Shown here: one piece after another, positions 19,908 to 29,071 of the stretch
Layout: each line of letters opens with the position of its first letter
Numbering within the stretch: position 1 is the stretch's first letter
Origin: Okibacterium fritillariae
Lineage (GTDB): Bacteria > Actinomycetota > Actinomycetes > Actinomycetales > Microbacteriaceae
Direction of reading: 5' to 3'
Length of the DNA: 64,000 nucleotides
Assembly: GCF_900167575.1 (NCBI RefSeq)
Contig: NZ_FUZP01000001.1
Location: 744,001-808,000 of the forward strand
Notes under the pieces: generated by a model
What the model was told of the DNA's origin: nothing
Databases searched by the model: none
What the model saw: the letters and a program-made list of their open reading frames with translations, nothing else
Program-made: the position numbers and the translations under genes

Positions 19908-20857
19908 CCATGGACGACGTCGAGCTCGCGGGGCTGCGCTTCGGCATCTCGCCGCTCTGCGAACTCGGGCTGTCGCTCAGGGCCCTGAACGAGCCATCCC
20001 GCTACCCGCTGCAACTGCCGTGGCTGCGGCACACGCAGGAGGCCCGGCAGCACGTCGACACCGAGGTGCTGAGCGCGTTGATCGACGAGAGGCAGTGGAC
20101 GCCCGACTTTCTGAACCCGCGGCCCGCCTCGCCACTCACGCGCATCGAGGACGAGTTCGCCCGTCTCGCCGCAATCGACCCGGCCGTGTTCCGGCGGCAA
20201 CTCGAAGCCGTCCACGGCACGGTTCCGCGCGTGTTCGCCGGCGACCCGCACCGGGCGATCGAGCGGATGCTGCGCGGCCTCGAACACTATTGGCAGAGAT
20301 GCTTTCAGCCCTACTGGGGGCGCATGCGCACCATCCTCGAGGCCGACATCGTGTTTCGGGGGCGGCAGATCGCGCAAAACGGTTTGGCCGCCATGCTCAA
20401 CAACCTGGGCGATTCGATGAGCTACGCCGACGGGGTGCTGTCGATCGACGTGATGTCGCCCGGCGATCGCACGTTGCCCACCGCGGGGCTCGGCATCACG
20501 CTCGTGCCCACCATGTTCACGCGGCGCGGGTCGTCACCCGTCGAGGACGACGAGCCGCCCATGGTCATGTATCCGGCACGTGGCCAGGGCGCCATGTGGG
20601 AGGCACAGCCGACGGGCGATGCGGATGCCGTGACCAACGTGCTCGGCCGGGTGCGGGCCGCGCTCCTCACCGCCCTGGCCGAGCCGGCGTCGTCGACCGA
20701 ACTCGGCCTGCGCTTCGGTGTGAGCACGTCGGCCGTGAACCAGCACCTGCGGGCGCTGCGGGCCGTCGGGCTCGTCACCTCGACGCGCTACGGGCACAGC
20801 GTGCTGTACCTGCGCAGCGAGCTCGGGGATCGGCTGCTCAACACGGGGACAGCCTGA
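19895..20857 (+). CDS. ArsR-type helix-turn-helix regulator with DUF5937-like N-terminal domain
   Basis: A 320-residue protein. The first about 240 residues are a conserved domain found in actinobacterial regulators (FGISPLCELGLSLRAL, DIVFRGRQIAQNGLAAMLNNLGDSMSY). Residues 250–320 form a winged helix (AEPASSTELGLRFGVSTSAVNQHLRALRAVGLVTSTRYGHSVLYLRS). The ATG at 19895 is chosen because a TAGCGT -10 is 8 bases before it and the family sequence begins at LRYTMDDVELAGLRFGIS. It probably represses itself and the divergent MFS gene. Confidence 0.82.
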   Translation: MLRYTMDDVELAGLRFGISPLCELGLSLRALNEPSRYPLQLPWLRHTQEARQHVDTEVLSALIDERQWTPDFLNPRPASPLTRIEDEFARLAAIDPAVFRRQLEAVHGTVPRVFAGDPHRAIERMLRGLEHYWQRCFQPYWGRMRTILEADIVFRGRQIAQNGLAAMLNNLGDSMSYADGVLSIDVMSPGDRTLPTAGLGITLVPTMFTRRGSSPVEDDEPPMVMYPARGQGAMWEAQPTGDADAVTNVLGRVRAALLTALAEPASSTELGLRFGVSTSAVNQHLRALRAVGLVTSTRYGHSVLYLRSELGDRLLNTGTA

Positions 20858-20920
20858 CGGCGACCCGCGAAGTGAGCGCCGGCCTCGCGGCGTGACCGCA
20901 TGACGGCGTGACCGCCTGAG

Positions 20921-20944
20921 GGCGCCGGTTATCGCGCCGGCGCC
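20921..20944. terminator. Possible bidirectional terminator
   Basis: An 8-bp stem GGCGCCGG/CCGGCGCC with an 8-base loop, between two convergent genes and overlapping the last base of the reverse-strand stop. Confidence 0.45.
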
Positions 20945-21972
20945 TAGCTGTCGGCGACGTGGAGGACGATCTTGCCGCGTGTGTGACCCGTCTCGAGCGC
21001 GGCGTGCGCCTCGGAGGCCTGCGACAGGTCGAAGACCTGGTCGACGAACACGCGCACGTCACCCGACTCGAGCAGACGCGACACCGTGGACAGGGTGTTG
21101 CCGTCGGGCGCGACCTTGTAGGTGGTGCCGCGCGCCCCCGCCTCGGCGACCTCGTCGAGGAACGTGGGCCAGCTGCCCGTCGGGGCGTTGACGATGAGTC
21201 CGCCGTGCCGCAAGACCTTCAGTGAACGTGAGCCCGTGTCGTCGTGCACATTGCCGACGAGGTCGATCACGACATCCACCTCGGTGAGCACGTCTTCGAA
21301 ACGCTGGGATTCGTAGTCGACGAACTCCTTGGCGCCGAGTTCGTGCAGCCATCCCTCGTTGCGGGCCGAACCCGTGGCGATCACGTGAGCGCCGAAATAG
21401 GCGGCGAACTGCACCGCGAAGTGGCCGACCCCGCCCGAGCCGGCATGGATGAGGATGCGCTGGCCCTCGTGCGCCTTGGCGACCTCGACCACCATGCCCC
21501 AGGCCGTGAGGGCCGCAACAGGGATGCCGGCGGCCTCGACATGCGAGAGCGCCACGGGTTTGCGGGCCAGCGACAGGCTCGGAACCGAGACATACTGCGC
21601 ATAACTGCCCGAGTAGCGGGGAAACGACACCATGCCATAGACCTCGGTGCCCGGATGCAGCGGATGCGCCTCGTAGGGCGATCGCACGACGACACCCGAG
21701 AAGTCCATGCCCAGCACGGCCGGATAGGACTCGATGCCCGCCGCCACGCCGCGGCCGGCCCTCGTCTTCACGTCGAGCGGATTGACGCCCGCGGCGACGA
21801 CGCGCACGATGAACTCGGAGTTCACCTGGCGGGGTGTGTCGACCTCGGCGAGGTGCAGCTGTTCGGTGCCCCCGACGGCGTCGATGACGGCGGCCGTCAT
21901 GCGCTCGGGAACCTCCTCGATCGGTAGTGGTGCGGTGTGAGTCAGCCACGACTCATGCATTGCCTGGCGCAT
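20944..21972 (-). CDS. NADP-dependent oxidoreductase (quinone oxidoreductase/zinc-less MDR)
   Basis: A 342-residue medium-chain dehydrogenase/reductase. The GroES-like half has AGVNPLDVKTRAG and GMDFSGVV; the nucleotide fold has HAGSGGVGHFAVQFAAYFGAHVIAT. There are no zinc-ligand cysteines, so it belongs with NADPH:quinone-reductase-like enzymes. The start is the ATG with an AGAGGGGG ribosome site at 21972; an upstream ATG in frame would add 30 unconserved residues. The substrate is unknown. Confidence 0.85.
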   Translation of the reverse strand: MRQAMHESWLTHTAPLPIEEVPERMTAAVIDAVGGTEQLHLAEVDTPRQVNSEFIVRVVAAGVNPLDVKTRAGRGVAAGIESYPAVLGMDFSGVVVRSPYEAHPLHPGTEVYGMVSFPRYSGSYAQYVSVPSLSLARKPVALSHVEAAGIPVAALTAWGMVVEVAKAHEGQRILIHAGSGGVGHFAVQFAAYFGAHVIATGSARNEGWLHELGAKEFVDYESQRFEDVLTEVDVVIDLVGNVHDDTGSRSLKVLRHGGLIVNAPTGSWPTFLDEVAEAGARGTTYKVAPDGNTLSTVSRLLESGDVRVFVDQVFDLSQASEAHAALETGHTRGKIVLHVADS

Positions 21973-22128
21973 CGTACCCCCTCTGTCGTTGCGGATGGTC
22001 GAGGCACCGTTCGGGTCGTGTGCCGTGCTGGTGTCAGTCTCACGGGGCAATGAGTCACGCATGTTTCGGGGGCGTCACCGCGCTGCTAAGACTGCATCGG
22101 AGACCACCGAGAGGTGTCAGGCAGGGTG

Positions 22129-22719
22129 TCAGGCGGGGCGTGTCGTGCGGCGGTGCAGCTCGTCGATGAGCGCGTTCGCCATGGTGACGAGCGTGTTGAT
22201 CTCGCGTTCGTCGCGGTCGACCCAGCGGCAGAGCGGCTCGTCGTCGAGGGGCACGAAATCGTTGTGTTGTTCCCACACCACGAGCGTGCGTTCGGCGCCC
22301 AGCACGTATTGCTGCCACCAGACCTGGCGCAGGTAGTGGCGCGGGATGCTGCGCCACGACTTGTTCGTCGTCTTGATCTCGCTGAGGATGACGCGCCCGT
22401 CTTCGGTGCTCGCCAGACCATCGGGCGTGGCCAGGTGGCGGCGCTCGTATTCACTGTGGAAGAGCGCCGACGAGGGCTGGATGCCGTGCGTGGCGGCCAC
22501 CCACCGGGCGATCTCGGGTTCGCGCGCCTTGCCGTGGTCGGTGTAGCGGTTGCCGCCGAAGCCCGTGCCCATGAGCTTGGCCGTCGCGGCCGACTGGATG
22601 GATGCCGGGGTGCTGAGTTTTGCGACATCCGTTGCCGTGATTCCGCGCGAGCGTGCCCGCAGCCAGGCGATGCGGTCGTCACCATCGACGACGATGCGGC
22701 CAGCGAGCAGGGGATTCAC
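22129..22719 (-). CDS. YqaJ-family nuclease (phage-recombinase type), solitary
   Basis: A 196-residue protein with the PD-(D/E)XK core of the YqaJ/lambda-exonuclease superfamily: HGKAREPEI with E67/E69, ATPDGLAS with D100, LSEIKTT with E114 and K116, and the RQVWWQQYVLG motif at 131–141. It starts with SRGITATDVAKL, as YqaJ domains do. In phages such nucleases trim DNA ends for a RecT-type annealing protein. No RecT, SSB or phage gene is near, so this is a chromosomal orphan whose role is unknown. Start GTG at 22719. Confidence 0.8.
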   Translation of the reverse strand: MNPLLAGRIVVDGDDRIAWLRARSRGITATDVAKLSTPASIQSAATAKLMGTGFGGNRYTDHGKAREPEIARWVAATHGIQPSSALFHSEYERRHLATPDGLASTEDGRVILSEIKTTNKSWRSIPRHYLRQVWWQQYVLGAERTLVVWEQHNDFVPLDDEPLCRWVDRDEREINTLVTMANALIDELHRRTTRPA

Positions 22720-23016
22720 TTATCTATTGTCCCTCGTCGTGGGCGATGAGACGACCGGGCGCGCGCGGTCCATCGAATCGCGGGGCGAGTTGGCCGGAGA
22801 CAGGCGCGCTTCGACACGCGGTGTGAAGCAAATCCTCATCGATCTGTTCAGCCTGTCGGCGTTCGAGCTGCGGGAACGCGCCGGTAGGTGTCTTCCGCAC
22901 GATCCCGCCTTGGCTTGCGAGCGGATCCGCATGAACCTCACCAACTTCGCTTCTCCTCCGCTTTACGGTCCAGCGGATTAGCAGGATCACTGGCCGGGCT
23001 CGCCCACGATGGATGC

Positions 23017-24372
23017 ATGAGCACAGAGCCGGATGCCCCCACCCCATCGCCGGTCGAGACCGCGCCGACGGTCCCGGTGACGCTGTCCCGCGCATCCAAC
23101 CGCATCGCCGGTCTCGACCTTGCGCGTTTCGTCGCGCTCATAGGCATGATGGCCGCACACGTGTGGATGCTCGATCCCGCCGACGGGTCGAGCACCCTGA
23201 TTCTGGGACTCGTGCAGGGGCGGGCGGCCGCGCTTTTCGCGGTACTCGCGGGCGTAGGAATAGTCCTTTCGTCGAAGCGATACCTTGGTCGAGGGCGTGG
23301 CGAAAGCGCGCGATGCGGCCACCGCGGCCATGCAGCTGCCGCGCGGGCCCTTTTCGTTCGGGGTGCGGCGGTAGCTGTTGTCGGATTGACTCTCGGCCTC
23401 CTTTCCACGCAGGTCGCAATCATCCTTGTGTCCTATGGCGTGTTGTTTTGCGTGATGATTCCGCTGTTGCGCCTCGGTTCTGTAACGCTGGCGGTCATTG
23501 CGGTCCTCGGGGCCATCGTGTCGCCTCTCTTGTCGTTCTGGGCGCGCTCGACGTGGTCGCTCATCGGGCCCTACGGCGGGAATCCGTCCTGGATCGGCTT
23601 GACCGACCCGATGGTGGCAGTCGACGTGCTGCTGACTGGGGTGTATCCGGTGGCGACGTGGTTCGTCTACGTGGTCGCGGGGATGGCCGTGGGGCGGTTG
23701 GTGCTCGATACCAGGGACGCAGATTCGTCGCGCGGTTCGCCGGACATTCGAGCGCTCGCCGGACGACTCTCGATCGCCGGGGCCGGTATGGCCGTCGTCG
23801 CCTGGGCGCTTTCGGCGCTCGCAATGGGGCCGCTTGGCGGAATCGACGCCGTGATCTCAGCTCAGGGCGAACTGCCCTCGAGTGAGACCCGGGAGCAGAT
23901 GGCCGTGATCATGAGCGCGTCCGCGTATGGCGTCGTGCCGCTCGAGAGTCCGTGGCTCCTTGCATCCTCGGTTGCCCACTCCGGTGCGACGCTCGATCTG
24001 TTTCACACGGGTGGGTCGGCGCTGGTCGTCATCGGTATCGGGTTGCTCATCGGAACCAGGCTGCGGCACCGCGGTGTCGCCATGCTGGCACCGGTGCTGG
24101 CGGCGGGTGCCGCCCCTCTGACGATCTATAGCCTGCACGTCGTCGTCCAGAGCCTGACGGTGAACGCGATCTTTGCGGACGGAGTAGCCGACGTGGGTGA
24201 ACGATGGATGGTGTCCAGCCTACCCATATGGTTATTGCACATCGCCGGTGCGCTGTTCGTCGGGCTCTTGCTGTGGGCTTTGCAGCGTCGAGGGCCCCTC
24301 GAGAGTCTTATCTCCTGGCTGGCTCGACTCGCGGGTGGACCTAGGCGCTCGGCCGATCACGGGTCAGAATAG
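23017..24372 (+). CDS. Membrane acyltransferase-like protein (HGSNAT/DUF418 type), copy 1
   Basis: A 451-residue protein with about ten membrane segments. RIAGLDLARFVALIGMMAAHVW near residues 28–50 holds the conserved D and H of the heparan-alpha-glucosaminide N-acetyltransferase/DUF418 group, followed by GRAAALFAVLAGVGI. AAPLTIYSLHVVVQS is in the C-terminal half. It would move acyl groups across the membrane onto a cell-surface glycan; this is inferred. It shares its whole layout with the gene at 25226. Its codon use is less GC-rich than the second copy (for example TTG TTT TGC), suggesting separate origin. ATG at 23017 follows GGATGC. Confidence 0.78.
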   Translation: MSTEPDAPTPSPVETAPTVPVTLSRASNRIAGLDLARFVALIGMMAAHVWMLDPADGSSTLILGLVQGRAAALFAVLAGVGIVLSSKRYLGRGRGESARCGHRGHAAAARALFVRGAAVAVVGLTLGLLSTQVAIILVSYGVLFCVMIPLLRLGSVTLAVIAVLGAIVSPLLSFWARSTWSLIGPYGGNPSWIGLTDPMVAVDVLLTGVYPVATWFVYVVAGMAVGRLVLDTRDADSSRGSPDIRALAGRLSIAGAGMAVVAWALSALAMGPLGGIDAVISAQGELPSSETREQMAVIMSASAYGVVPLESPWLLASSVAHSGATLDLFHTGGSALVVIGIGLLIGTRLRHRGVAMLAPVLAAGAAPLTIYSLHVVVQSLTVNAIFADGVADVGERWMVSSLPIWLLHIAGALFVGLLLWALQRRGPLESLISWLARLAGGPRRSADHGSE

Positions 24373-24377
24373 ATGCC

Positions 24378-25229
24378 ATGCGTATTGCGGTGACCGGTGG
24401 GTCGGGAAAGTTGGGTCGCGCGGTCGTCGCGGCCCTCGTCGAGAGCGGCAACGAGGTCGTCAACCTCGACCAGGCGGGGGAGCGTGGGCCGCTGTTCACG
24501 CGGGTCGACCTGCGCGATTACGGCCAGGTGGTGGATGCGCTCGGGGGCATCGATGACAAAATCGGCGGCTTCGACGCCGTAGTGCATCTCGCGGCCATAC
24601 CCGCGCCCGGGCTGGCGAGCGATGTGGCCACGTTCCACAACAACATGCTGTCCACGTACAACGTGTTCCACGGGGCGATCCGTGCCGGCATCCGCAATGT
24701 CGTGTATGCGTCGAGTGAAACCGTGTTGGGGTTGCCGTTCGACATCCCGCCGCCCTACATCCCCGTCGACGAGGAATATGCGGCGCGGCCCGAGAGCACC
24801 TACTCGCTCGTCAAGCACCTCGAAGAGCAGATGGCCATCGAGCTGACCCGCTGGCATGGCGACCTCAAGATCGTGGGTCTGCGCTTCTCGAACGTGATGG
24901 CGCCCGAGGACTATGCCGAGTTCCCCTCGTTCGACACCGATGCGACCCTGCGCAAGTGGAACCTGTGGGGCTACATCGACGCGCGCGACGGAGCGCAGGC
25001 GATCGAAAAGGCCCTGGCGTGGCAGACGACCGGGTTCGACCGGTTCATCATCGCGGCCGCCGACACCGTGATGTCGCGGCCCAATACCGAGCTCGTCGCC
25101 GAGGTGTTCCCCGGCGTGCCGCTGGCGCGCGACCTCGACGAGCTCGGCGCGAACGACACCCTGCTCTCGATCGACAAGGCCCGCCGTGTGCTGGGCTTCG
25201 ACCCGCAGCACAGCTGGCGAGACGCGTGA
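24378..25229 (+). CDS. NAD-dependent epimerase/dehydratase family protein
   Basis: A 283-residue extended SDR with GGSGKLG (7–13), catalytic S113 in YASSETVLG, and Y142/K146 in STYSLVKHLEE. PVDEEYAARPES fits enzymes that act on sugars or sugar nucleotides, such as uronate dehydrogenases. It sits 5 bases after copy 1 of the acyltransferase and overlaps copy 2 by GTGA, so the three are almost certainly one operon. A CAGAAT -10 is 7 bases before the ATG, so an internal leaderless start is possible. Confidence 0.85.
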   Translation: MRIAVTGGSGKLGRAVVAALVESGNEVVNLDQAGERGPLFTRVDLRDYGQVVDALGGIDDKIGGFDAVVHLAAIPAPGLASDVATFHNNMLSTYNVFHGAIRAGIRNVVYASSETVLGLPFDIPPPYIPVDEEYAARPESTYSLVKHLEEQMAIELTRWHGDLKIVGLRFSNVMAPEDYAEFPSFDTDATLRKWNLWGYIDARDGAQAIEKALAWQTTGFDRFIIAAADTVMSRPNTELVAEVFPGVPLARDLDELGANDTLLSIDKARRVLGFDPQHSWRDA

Positions 25230-26650
25230 CCGATGTGGATGCGGGGGCTCCACCCCGCGCTCGCACCAGGCCGCGCCTGACGCGCTCGCAGCGGCTCGAC
25301 CGGCGGCTGCGCGGCGGACGGTTGATCGGTATCGACCTAGCGCGTTTTCTGGCACTCGCCGGAATGATGGCCGCTCACGTGTGGAACACCGAGTTTCCCG
25401 ACGGCGATGCCACCCTCATCCACATCTTCGTGCAGGGGCGGGCGGCGGCGCTGTTCGCCGTGCTCGCGGGCATCGGGATCGCCCTGTCGACCCGCCGCTA
25501 TCTGACGGGTGAGGTTCCGGCCCGCGATTCCGCCGGCGGACGCGCGAGCGCCCTGTTCGCCGACCCCTCCAACGTCGCGAGTGTGCGGGCGCGTGCGGGC
25601 ACCGGCTTCGGCGCCGCGAGTCGAGCGCTCCTCATGCGCGGCGTCGTGATCGCGCTCATCGGGCTCACACTCGGCCTGCTCGACAGCGGCATCGCAATCA
25701 TCCTCGTCTACTACGGCGTCACGTTCTGGCTCGCCATTCCGTTCCTGCGCCTGCCCGTGCGGGCGCTCTTCGGCATCGCGGCCGTGTGGGCCCTGGTCTG
25801 GCCCGTCGTCTCGTTCGGCCTGCGCACCGCGTGGGGGGTCGAGTCGACCTTCGAGAATCCGTCGTGGCAGAGTGTTACCGACCCCGATCTCGTGAGCGAC
25901 CTCTTCGTCACGGGCGTCTACCCCGTGCTCACCTGGATCGTGTACGTGCTCGTGGGCATGGGCGTCGGCCGGTTGATCACCCGGGCCATGGATGCTTCGG
26001 GCCCGCGTGATGCGGTGGCCCGCGACATCCGACCGCTCATGAGGGTTGCTCTGCGCACGCTCATCGCCGGTGCCGTGCTCGCCGTGGCCGGGTGGGGGCT
26101 CTCGCAGCTCGCGCTCGGGCCGCTCGGGGGCCTCGACGCCATCGCCCGGGGTGACATGTACACGCCCGGCGTCATGGGGCGAATCGAGGCGCAGAGCATG
26201 GCGGAGGGGTCGGGCTTCGGTTTGGTTCCGCTCGACAGCCCGTGGTGGCTCGCGTCGTCGCTCGTGCACTCCGGGGCGACGCTCGACCTGGCGCTCACGA
26301 CCGGCACGTCGCTCATCGCCATTGCGGTGTGCCTGATGATCGGGCTCGTCGTGCGGGGCGCCGGCGCGAAGCTGCTGGCTCCCGTGGCCGCCGCGGGGGC
26401 CGCTCCGCTCACCGTGTACTGCGCCCACATTGTGGCGAAGACCGTGATGGACTCGTCCATTCCCGGGGACCGGTTCTCGGCCGGCGAGGAGTACCTCTGG
26501 CTGGTGTCGAGCCCGCAGCTGTGGCTGATGCACGTGGCCGGGGCGCTCGCGATCGGACTGGTGCTGACGCTTCTGGGGCGATCGGGCCCGCTCGAGACGC
26601 TCGTGCGCTGGCTGAGCCGTCAGGCCGCGCTGCCGCTGAAGCGCGGCTAG
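25226..26650 (+). CDS. Membrane acyltransferase-like protein (HGSNAT/DUF418 type), copy 2
   Basis: A 474-residue paralogue of the gene at 23017. It has RLIGIDLARFLALAGMMAAHVWNTEFPDG, GRAAALFAVLAGIGIALS, and a C-terminal AAGAAPLTVYCAHIVAK. The GTG start at 25226 overlaps the epimerase stop (GTGA), which fixes the start; earlier in-frame codons lie in the epimerase gene. Compared with copy 1 it has a longer charged N-terminus and a cytoplasmic loop insertion (DSAGGRASALFADPSN). Function is as for copy 1. Confidence 0.8.
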   Translation: MTDVDAGAPPRARTRPRLTRSQRLDRRLRGGRLIGIDLARFLALAGMMAAHVWNTEFPDGDATLIHIFVQGRAAALFAVLAGIGIALSTRRYLTGEVPARDSAGGRASALFADPSNVASVRARAGTGFGAASRALLMRGVVIALIGLTLGLLDSGIAIILVYYGVTFWLAIPFLRLPVRALFGIAAVWALVWPVVSFGLRTAWGVESTFENPSWQSVTDPDLVSDLFVTGVYPVLTWIVYVLVGMGVGRLITRAMDASGPRDAVARDIRPLMRVALRTLIAGAVLAVAGWGLSQLALGPLGGLDAIARGDMYTPGVMGRIEAQSMAEGSGFGLVPLDSPWWLASSLVHSGATLDLALTTGTSLIAIAVCLMIGLVVRGAGAKLLAPVAAAGAAPLTVYCAHIVAKTVMDSSIPGDRFSAGEEYLWLVSSPQLWLMHVAGALAIGLVLTLLGRSGPLETLVRWLSRQAALPLKRG

Positions 26651-26688
26651 CCGATACCGGCTGACGACGAGCGTCTGCCGGCGAGCGA

Positions 26689-26751
26689 CTGTCGACGAGT
26701 GGCTGTCGACGAGTGGTCGGCGGCTACCGGCTACCGGCTACCGGCTGCCGA
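26689..26751. repeat. Two short tandem repeats at the marR 3' end
   Basis: CTGTCGACGAGTGG occurs twice in tandem (26689–26716). After 7 bases CTACCGG occurs three times (26724–26744) with a fourth degenerate copy. The reverse-strand TAG stop of the MarR gene (26738–26740) is in the third unit. Confidence 0.75.
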
Positions 26752-27280
26752 CCGCTTCCGACTCCGGTGCCGAATCCACCTCGCGCGCCAGCTCGCGGGA
26801 GGCCGCGGAACCGCCGAGCGGCACCGACTCGTTGAGCATGTGCAGCAGGGTGGCGAGCCGCTCGACGTCGCCGGAATCCCAGCCGCGCAGGCGGTCGTAC
26901 AGCATTTCCTGGTCGTCGAGGCGCACGGCGTCCATGCGTTCGACCGCTATGGCCGTGGGCACGACGTAGCTCGAGCGCCCGTCGAGCGGGTCGGGCTCAC
27001 GCGTGATGAGCCCGACCTGTTCGAGGTATTTGACCGTGCGGCTGATGATGCTCTTATCGGTCATGAGCATCTCGGAGAGGGCGCCCGATTGCAGGCGCCC
27101 CGCCCGGACCACCGTGGAGAGAACCTTGTACCCGACCGGCTGCAGGCCGGGGTAGACCCGCTCCGCACGGTCCCGCATCGACGCCTTCACCCGGTTGATG
27201 AGCAATCCGAACTGCTCCTCCACCCGGGCGATGGACTGGTCGACGGCGGGGTCGTGCGGGGCGTCGGGTGCCTGGTTCAT
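26738..27280 (-). CDS. MarR-family transcriptional regulator
   Basis: A 180-residue dimeric winged-helix repressor. The DNA-binding part is GALSEMLMTDKSIISRTVKYLEQVGLITREPDPLDGRSSYV. It follows the exporter stop by 4 bases with no clear ribosome site, so it is translationally coupled to it. The paired TTGA/TCAA palindromes in the exporter promoter are the expected operators, giving feedback control. The C-terminus is set by a stop within a 7-bp repeat. Confidence 0.9.
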   Translation of the reverse strand: MNQAPDAPHDPAVDQSIARVEEQFGLLINRVKASMRDRAERVYPGLQPVGYKVLSTVVRAGRLQSGALSEMLMTDKSIISRTVKYLEQVGLITREPDPLDGRSSYVVPTAIAVERMDAVRLDDQEMLYDRLRGWDSGDVERLATLLHMLNESVPLGGSAASRELAREVDSAPESEAVGSR

Positions 27281-27284
27281 GGTG

Positions 27285-29015
27285 CTATTCGCCCGAGCGA
27301 CGCGCGCTGTCGTCGGATGCGGTGGCCGAGGCATCCCGCTTCTCGCCGTCGCGGACCACGCCGATCGAACCGGTGGGTGCGCCGTCGATCGAGGCGATGG
27401 CCGTCTCGAACACGCGCTCCTCCGACTCCTGCAGGCGGGTCTCTTCGCGACGCTCGAGGGCCGTCTTCGTGCCGAGGCTGAGGTTCGGCAGGAAGACGAT
27501 CGCGAGGATCGTGACGAGGGCCAGCGGGGCGGCCAGCAGGAAGACGTGAGCCACGCCGTCGCCGTAGGCCGACTCGATGATGGGGCGCACCGAATCGGGC
27601 AGCGTCGACACCTTGGGGATGGTTCCGGAGGCGAGCGCCTCGCCGATCTTGGCGCCCTCGGCGCCGAGCTTCGACAGGGCGGTCTGCAGCTGCGCCGTGC
27701 TGGCCGCGAGCGAGTCGGAGACGCGGGTGGCCAGGATGGCACCCATCACCGAGACGCCGACCGTGCCACCGAGGCTGCGGAAGAAGGCGACGCCGGCGCT
27801 CGAGGCACCCAATTCGTTGGGCTGCACGGCGTTCTGCACGACGAGCACCAGGTTCTGCATGACGGCACCGACGCCGGCGCCGAGGATCAGCATGTACACC
27901 GAGACGAGCACGTAGTTGGTGTCGTAGTGGATGGTGCCCATGAGGCCTAGGCCGATGGCGAGGGCGATCGAGCCGCCGATCATGTACGGCTTCCACACGC
28001 CCGTGCGGCTGATGATGTTTCCGATGATGGTCGACGAGAGCAGCAGGCCGGCGATCATGGGCAGCGTGAGCAGACCCGACTCGGTGGGCGAGGCGCCGCG
28101 AGCGAGCTGCATGTACTGCGCGAGGTAGACCGAGGTGCCGAACATGGCCACACCGACCGAGATCGAGGCGATGACGGCGAGGGTGAAGGTGCGGTTCTTG
28201 AAGAGGCTCATCGGCAGGATGGGCTCCTTGGCGCGCAGCTCGACGATGACGGCGAGCACGAGGGCGACGACGGCGCCTCCGACCATCCAGGCCGTGGTGG
28301 TGCTCCACCAGTCGAACTGGTTTCCGGCCATCGAGACCCAGATCAGCAGCAGCGAGACGCCGCCAGCGATGAGGATGGCACCGAGATAGTCGATCGAGAC
28401 GACGCGCTTGACGACCTTGGGCAGGTGCAGCGTCTTCTGCAACAGGATGATGGCGACGATCGCAACGGGCAGGGCCACGAAGAAGTTCCAGCGCCAGCCG
28501 AAGCCGTCGGTCAGCAGACCACCGATGAGCGGGCCACCGACGGTGCCGACGGCCATGACGCCACCGAAGAGACCCATGTAGCGGCCGCGTTCACGCGGGC
28601 TGATGATGTCGGCCATGATGATCTGGCTGAGGGCGGTGAGGCCACCGGCGCCGAGACCCTGCAGCACGCGGAAGATGATGAGCGTGTTGGTGTCTTGCGA
28701 GAAGCCGGCGAGGGCCGAGCCGATCACGAAGATGACGAGCGAGAGCTGGATGAGCAGCTTGCGGTTGAAGAGGTCGGCGAGCTTGCCCCAGATGGGCGTC
28801 GAGACCGTGGTCGCGAGCAGGGTGCCGGTGACGACCCAGGTGTAGGCGGTCTGGTCACCGTTGAGGTCGGAGACGATGCGGGGAAGCGAGGTCGAGACGA
28901 CGGTGCCGGCGAGGATGGCGACGAACATGCCGAGCAGGAGGCCCGAGAGGGCTTCGAGCACCTGGCGGTGCGTCATCTTCGGGGCGGGCGGCGCCTCGGT
29001 TGATGCGGTGGTCAT
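27285..29015 (-). CDS. DHA2-family MFS multidrug exporter
   Basis: A 576-residue, 14-span proton antiporter of the EmrB/QacA type. It has the family motif C-like stretch GGPLIGGLLTDGFGWRWNFFVALP, loop GKLADLFNRKLLIQLS, and a long hydrophilic C-terminal tail (about 75 residues). The ATG at 29015 has a GGAG site; an upstream in-frame ATG lies inside the operator region. It is the first gene of an exporter–MarR operon, driven by a strong promoter wrapped in operators. Confidence 0.9.
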   Translation of the reverse strand: MTTASTEAPPAPKMTHRQVLEALSGLLLGMFVAILAGTVVSTSLPRIVSDLNGDQTAYTWVVTGTLLATTVSTPIWGKLADLFNRKLLIQLSLVIFVIGSALAGFSQDTNTLIIFRVLQGLGAGGLTALSQIIMADIISPRERGRYMGLFGGVMAVGTVGGPLIGGLLTDGFGWRWNFFVALPVAIVAIILLQKTLHLPKVVKRVVSIDYLGAILIAGGVSLLLIWVSMAGNQFDWWSTTTAWMVGGAVVALVLAVIVELRAKEPILPMSLFKNRTFTLAVIASISVGVAMFGTSVYLAQYMQLARGASPTESGLLTLPMIAGLLLSSTIIGNIISRTGVWKPYMIGGSIALAIGLGLMGTIHYDTNYVLVSVYMLILGAGVGAVMQNLVLVVQNAVQPNELGASSAGVAFFRSLGGTVGVSVMGAILATRVSDSLAASTAQLQTALSKLGAEGAKIGEALASGTIPKVSTLPDSVRPIIESAYGDGVAHVFLLAAPLALVTILAIVFLPNLSLGTKTALERREETRLQESEERVFETAIASIDGAPTGSIGVVRDGEKRDASATASDDSARRSGE

Positions 29016-29071
29016 GAGTGGATGCTCCAGAGGAAACGTGTGTGGTTGCTGGCCCGACGCTGCGCCATGTC

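Noticed and set aside
22720-23016. A possible small gene in the spacer between the YqaJ gene and acyltransferase copy 1
   Set aside because: Only short Arg/Ser-rich frames without ribosome sites or recognisable sequence are present; I see nothing supportable there.
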